Positions 41,605 to 44,767 of a stretch of 44,767 nt of DNA are shown here, in pieces. Numbering within the stretch: position 1 is the stretch's first letter; every line of letters starts with the position of its first letter. Below the pieces are notes generated by a model. That model had not been told where the DNA came from. It saw nothing but the letters and a program-made list of their open reading frames with translations, and did not search any database. Source of the DNA: Poseidonocella sp. HB161398. GTDB taxonomy: Bacteria > Pseudomonadota > Alphaproteobacteria > Rhodobacterales > Rhodobacteraceae. The translations under genes were made by a program, and so were the position numbers. The stretch is taken from the NCBI RefSeq assembly GCF_005870025.1, contig NZ_VATA01000051.1, forward strand, positions 1 through 44,767, in the 5' to 3' direction.

Positions 41605-43080
41605 ATGGTTTGGAACGCGCATGACAATGCCCTCTTTGTCGGCGGGGAATGGCATCTCCCGTCGGGAGGCGAGCGGATCTCCGTGGTCTCGCCTTTCACC
41701 GAAGAGGTGATCGCCGGGATTGCCGCCGCGGCCCCGGCCGATGTGGACCGTGCCGTCGCGGCGGCGCGCTGCGCCTTCGATACGGGCCCCTGGCCGCGCA
41801 TGGCGATGGCCGAGCGGATTGCCGCGGTGGCGCGGCTCCGCGCGGTGATGGAGCGCCGGCTGGAGGAGGTTGCCCAGGTCATCACCGCGGAGATGGGCAG
41901 TCCGATCACCGCTTCCCGCACGCAGCAGGCGCTGCTGCCGATCCGCATGCTCGACGCCTTCATGGAGATCGCCCGGGAGCTGCCGCTGCGCGAGCTGCGC
42001 AGCTCCGCCGAGGCGCATGCTCTGGTGCTGCGCCAGCCCAAGGGTGTGGTGGCGGCGATCGTGCCGTGGAACGCGCCGCTGATGTCGCTGACCATGAAGA
42101 TGGGCCCGGCGCTGCTCGCCGGCTGCACGATGATCATCAAGACCTCGCCGGAGACCGCGCTTTCGGGCAACCTGCTGGGGGAGATGATCGCCGAGGCGGG
42201 CTTTCCCGACGGCGTCGTCAGCATCCTGCCCGCCGGGCGCGAGACCAGCGAGTACCTGGCGCTGCATCCGGGTGTCGACAAAGTGTCCTTCACCGGCTCG
42301 ACCGGCGCCGGGCGGCACCTGGCGGCGCGCTGCGGCGAGATGCTCCGGCCGATCACGCTGGAACTCGGCGGCAAGTCGGCCGCTCTGATCCTCGACGATG
42401 CCGATCTCCCCTCGGTCGTGGCCTCGCTTCGCGTCGGATCGCTGCGCAATTCCGGCCAGGTCTGTAGCCTGAAGACGCGGATTCTCGTCTCCGCCCGCCG
42501 CAGGGACGAGGTGGTAGACGCGTTGGCAGCGATGATCGGCACCATGCCGGTTGGCGATCCGAACGATCCGGCGACCGAGATCGGGCCGATGGCGACGCGC
42601 GTTCAGATGGAGCGGGTCGCGGGCTATATCGGCAAGGGCCTGGAGGAGGGCGCCCGCGCGGTCTGCGGCGGCCGCGGGCGGCCCGAGGGGCTGGAGCGCG
42701 GCTGGTTCGTGCGCCCGACCCTGTTCGACGGAGTCACTCCGGACGCGACCATCGCGCAGGAGGAGATCTTCGGTCCGGTCCTGTCGGTCATCGGCTATGC
42801 GAATGAGGAGGAAGCGGTCGCGATCGCCAACAATTCGCCCTATGGTCTTAACGGCTCGGTCTTCACAGCCGATCCCGGACGCGGGCTGGAGATCGCCGCG
42901 CGGATCAAGACCGGGGTGGTGGAGATCAACGGCAGCGGCGTGGGCTTCCGGGCGCCGATCGGCGGGGTGAAGGCTTCGGGCCTCGGCCGCGAGGCGGGAG
43001 CCGAAGGGTTCGACCCCTTCTTCGAGCTGAAGAGCATCGGCCTGCCTCCGGAAAGCGTCGCGGCGCTGGCTGCGGAATGA
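41605..43080 (+). CDS. Aldehyde dehydrogenase (NAD(P)-dependent)
   Basis: The 491-residue protein has all ALDH landmarks: IVPWNAPLMS (Asn156), FTGSTGAGRHLA, ELGGKSAALIL (Glu253 as base), NSGQVCSLKTR (Cys287 nucleophile), EEIFGPVLSVI and PYGLNGSVF. It oxidises an aldehyde to the acid. The ATG at 41605 follows GAGGAG (41589-41594) at 10-base spacing. It is divergent from the operon that starts with the SCP2-type aldolase candidate, so it may oxidise an aldehyde released by retro-aldol cleavage. The thioesterase gene follows 43 bases later. Confidence 0.93.
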   Translation: MVWNAHDNALFVGGEWHLPSGGERISVVSPFTEEVIAGIAAAAPADVDRAVAAARCAFDTGPWPRMAMAERIAAVARLRAVMERRLEEVAQVITAEMGSPITASRTQQALLPIRMLDAFMEIARELPLRELRSSAEAHALVLRQPKGVVAAIVPWNAPLMSLTMKMGPALLAGCTMIIKTSPETALSGNLLGEMIAEAGFPDGVVSILPAGRETSEYLALHPGVDKVSFTGSTGAGRHLAARCGEMLRPITLELGGKSAALILDDADLPSVVASLRVGSLRNSGQVCSLKTRILVSARRRDEVVDALAAMIGTMPVGDPNDPATEIGPMATRVQMERVAGYIGKGLEEGARAVCGGRGRPEGLERGWFVRPTLFDGVTPDATIAQEEIFGPVLSVIGYANEEEAVAIANNSPYGLNGSVFTADPGRGLEIAARIKTGVVEINGSGVGFRAPIGGVKASGLGREAGAEGFDPFFELKSIGLPPESVAALAAE

Positions 43081-43123
43081 GGCTGCGGCGGCACCGCCGC
43101 GTGAGCAGGCGGGACCAGAGGCG

Positions 43124-43933
43124 ATGACAGCCGTACGCCCGACCCTGCACGTTCGGGTCGAAAGCTGGGAATGTGATTTCAACGGCCATTGGAACACGCG
43201 GTTCTACTGCCGCAGCTTCGATGCGGCGCGGTCGGTCCTGGAGGCGCAGGAAGGCCAGGTTCGGCCCGGCGCGCCGCCGCCGGGCTGGCGTCACCTGCGC
43301 TTTCACCGCGAGCTGAAGGAGGGCGATGCGCTGGAAATCCGCTCTTGTCTGGCCGAAGGCGGGGCGGTGGCGCATGTCATGGTCTGCGAGGGCAGGGTGG
43401 CCGCCACGGCGCTGGAAGAGGCGGGACCGCACGTGCCGGACCTGCCCGATCTGCCGCGGGACCTGGAAGGGCTGGTCCTGTCGCGGGGGCTCGCCGGGAT
43501 CGAGGTTGCGCCGTGGCAGGTCGCGCAGAGCGGGGACAGCCCGGCAGAACTCGGGCCCGTCCGCCGCGACGAGCTCGGCGAAGACGGAACGCTTTGCTTC
43601 GAAGCACAGATCGCCAGGCTGGCAACCGGGTCCCACCAGCACATGGAAGATGTGGGGTTCCGGCGCGAGACCGTCCGCAAGACCGGCATCGGCCGGATGC
43701 TCGTCGAACTCCGCCACCGGCCGCTGTCGTCCTGCGGCGCCGGTGAACTCCTCCGGATGGAGTCTCGGATCGTGCAGGCGGGCGGAAAATCCTGGATCAG
43801 TGCCCATCTCCTGAGGACCGCTTCTGGACGGCCGGTCGCGATTTGCGAAACCTGCCTTCTGGCGGTGGACATGAAGGAAAGGCGGGCGGCGGCTGTGCCG
43901 GAGATGATCCATGCCGCAGTTTCGGCGGACTGA
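43124..43933 (+). CDS. Hotdog-fold acyl-CoA thioesterase-like protein (tandem domains)
   Basis: The 269-residue protein appears to hold two hotdog domains. The first (about residues 6-100) starts VESWECDFNGHWNTRFYCRSFDAA, resembling 4-hydroxybenzoyl-CoA thioesterases with Asp near the start of the long helix. The second (about 140-255) includes SHQHMEDVGFRRETVRKTGIGRM. It should hydrolyse an acyl-CoA thioester or act as a related dehydratase-like enzyme. It follows the ALDH gene and probably shares its transcript. A hairpin separates it from etfA. Confidence 0.72.
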   Translation: MTAVRPTLHVRVESWECDFNGHWNTRFYCRSFDAARSVLEAQEGQVRPGAPPPGWRHLRFHRELKEGDALEIRSCLAEGGAVAHVMVCEGRVAATALEEAGPHVPDLPDLPRDLEGLVLSRGLAGIEVAPWQVAQSGDSPAELGPVRRDELGEDGTLCFEAQIARLATGSHQHMEDVGFRRETVRKTGIGRMLVELRHRPLSSCGAGELLRMESRIVQAGGKSWISAHLLRTASGRPVAICETCLLAVDMKERRAAAVPEMIHAAVSAD

Positions 43934-43945
43934 GGGGGCCAGGTC

Positions 43946-43969
43946 CGGGCGGGCGCTGCGGCCCGCCCG
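43946..43969. terminator. Bidirectional terminator between thioesterase gene and etfA
   Basis: CGGGCGGGC (43946-43954) and GCCCGCCCG (43961-43969) are perfect 9-bp arms with a 6-base loop, between convergent genes 42 bases apart. Confidence 0.6.
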
Positions 43970-43975
43970 TGCGGG

Positions 43976-44767
43976 TCACAGGCTGTTTTCCAGCTCCGGC
44001 ACCGCGTCGAAGAGGTCGGCGACCAGCCCGTAATCGGCGACCTGGAAGATCGGCGCCTCCTCGTCCTTGTTGATCGCGACGATGACCTTCGAGTCCTTCA
44101 TCCCCGCAAGGTGCTGAATCGCCCCGGAAATCCCCGCCGCTATGTAGAGATCCGGCGCCACCACCTTGCCGGTCTGCCCGACCTGCCAGTCATTTGGCGC
44201 GAAGCCCGAGTCGACCGCCGCGCGCGAGGCACCCACCGCCGCGCCCAGCTTGTCCGCCAGCGCGCCGATGATCGCGAAGCTCTCCTCGGAGCCCACGCCG
44301 CGCCCGCCCGAGACCACGATCTTCGCCGAGGTCAGCTCGGGACGGTCGCTCTCCGCCAGCTTGTCCTCGACCCATTCGGCGAGATCCGTCGCGCCCGGCA
44401 CGGCCACCGTCTCCACCGCGCAGGCGGGCTGGGTTCCGGCGGCCTCGAAGGTCGAGGTCCGGATCGTCGCCACCTTCCTGTTATCGCTCGATTTCACCGT
44501 CTGGATCGCATTCCCGGCATAGACCGGACGCTCGAAGGTCGCGCCGTCGATCACCGCTGTCACGTCCGACAGGATCATCACGTCGAGGAGCGCCGCGACC
44601 CGCGGCAGGATGTTCTTCGCATCCGTCGTGGCCGGGGCAAGGATATGTTCATGCGACTCGGCGAGGCTCGCGATCAGCTGCGCGGTGTTCTCCGCCAGCC
44701 GGTGGCCCAGGGACGCGTCCTCGGCCACCAGGACCTTCGAGGCGCCCGCGATCTCCGCGGCGGCCGC
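43976..44767 (-). CDS. etfA: Electron transfer flavoprotein alpha subunit, partial
   Basis: About 263 residues of a protein of roughly 308 are present; the 5' end lies beyond the window edge, and the frame is open to 44767. The FAD-domain features are clear: [36 protein letters not shown] and [20 protein letters not shown], with [16 protein letters not shown] near the end. With EtfB it takes electrons from acyl-CoA dehydrogenases, here probably including the two in this window, and passes them to ETF-quinone oxidoreductase. Confidence 0.95.
   Translation of the reverse strand, partial: AAAAEIAGASKVLVAEDASLGHRLAENTAQLIASLAESHEHILAPATTDAKNILPRVAALLDVMILSDVTAVIDGATFERPVYAGNAIQTVKSSDNRKVATIRTSTFEAAGTQPACAVETVAVPGATDLAEWVEDKLAESDRPELTSAKIVVSGGRGVGSEESFAIIGALADKLGAAVGASRAAVDSGFAPNDWQVGQTGKVVAPDLYIAAGISGAIQHLAGMKDSKVIVAINKDEEAPIFQVADYGLVADLFDAVPELENSL

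Noticed and set aside
41551-43197. Very long open frame on the minus strand opposite the aldehyde dehydrogenase gene
   Set aside because: It is an antisense shadow of a clear ALDH gene in G+C-rich DNA and shows no protein family features.
28624-43933. Carnitine or acyclic terpene (atu/liu) degradation pathway
   Set aside because: BKACE, CaiB and a thioesterase recall carnitine breakdown, but no carnitine dehydrogenase is present. HMG-CoA lyase, hydratase and dehydrogenases recall atu/liu, but the required biotin-dependent carboxylase is absent from the window.

Overview
The window looks like alphaproteobacterial DNA, most likely from the Rhodobacterales (a Paracoccus-like genome). The reasons are high G+C, many Tat signal peptides, a typical EtfA C-terminus, IS66 and IS110 remains, and dense operons with GGAG-type ribosome binding sites. 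No rRNA, tRNA or other phylogenetic marker is present, so this assignment is inference. The DNA right of about 26.3 kb looks more G+C-rich by eye than the DNA to its left.

Region 1 (1-1376) is a scar. A partial IS66-family element ends at about 912. Twenty bases later begins a frameshifted 5' fragment of a type I-E CRISPR cas7e gene (cse4/casC). No array or other cas gene is visible.

Region 2 (1377-24706) is a dense accessory island of oxidoreductases, transporters and regulators: five short-chain dehydrogenases (SDRs), three MFS exporters, three LysR, one HxlR and one AraC regulator, and DoxX-like, cupin, GNAT, lipocalin-like, DUF6644-like and DUF6152-like proteins. It also has an unusual set of exported proteins: a Tat-targeted SDR, a Tat-targeted alpha/beta hydrolase with a cysteine in the nucleophile elbow, two exported cyclophilin-fold proteins, and a periplasmic molybdenum aldehyde oxidoreductase (paoABC). 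Several genes form paralogue pairs, which suggests a module duplicated within the island. A role in detoxifying reactive carbonyl or quinone-type compounds is plausible but inferred.

Region 3 (24707-26346) is a graveyard: a C-terminal scrap resembling tcuB, a minus-strand ORF end, and a frameshifted 3' half of an IS110 transposase. It separates the island from the catabolic block.

Region 4 (26347-44767) is catabolic. A cupin, an SDR and a CMD-family gene come first. A compact twelve-gene minus-strand operon (40932 down to 28624) follows: an SCP2-type thiolase/aldolase with its DUF35 partner, a CaiB-type CoA-transferase, a Cat1/4-hydroxybutyrate-type CoA-transferase, BKACE, an enoyl-CoA hydratase, an HMG-CoA-lyase-like enzyme, an acyl-CoA dehydrogenase, an SDR, an ACAD10/11-like dehydrogenase, an APH-family kinase and a thiolase. 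Divergent from it are an aldehyde dehydrogenase and a hotdog thioesterase. The window ends inside etfA, whose product would take electrons from the acyl-CoA dehydrogenases.

The most interesting content is the kinase + ACAD10/11-like dehydrogenase + SDR + thiolase set. It resembles the phosphorylation route for 4-hydroxyacyl-CoAs (the lva levulinate pathway, mammalian ACAD10/11), here joined to a retro-aldol module (SCP2-thiolase/DUF35/ALDH) and a BKACE/CoA-transferase module in one transcription unit. The substrate cannot be read from the sequence.
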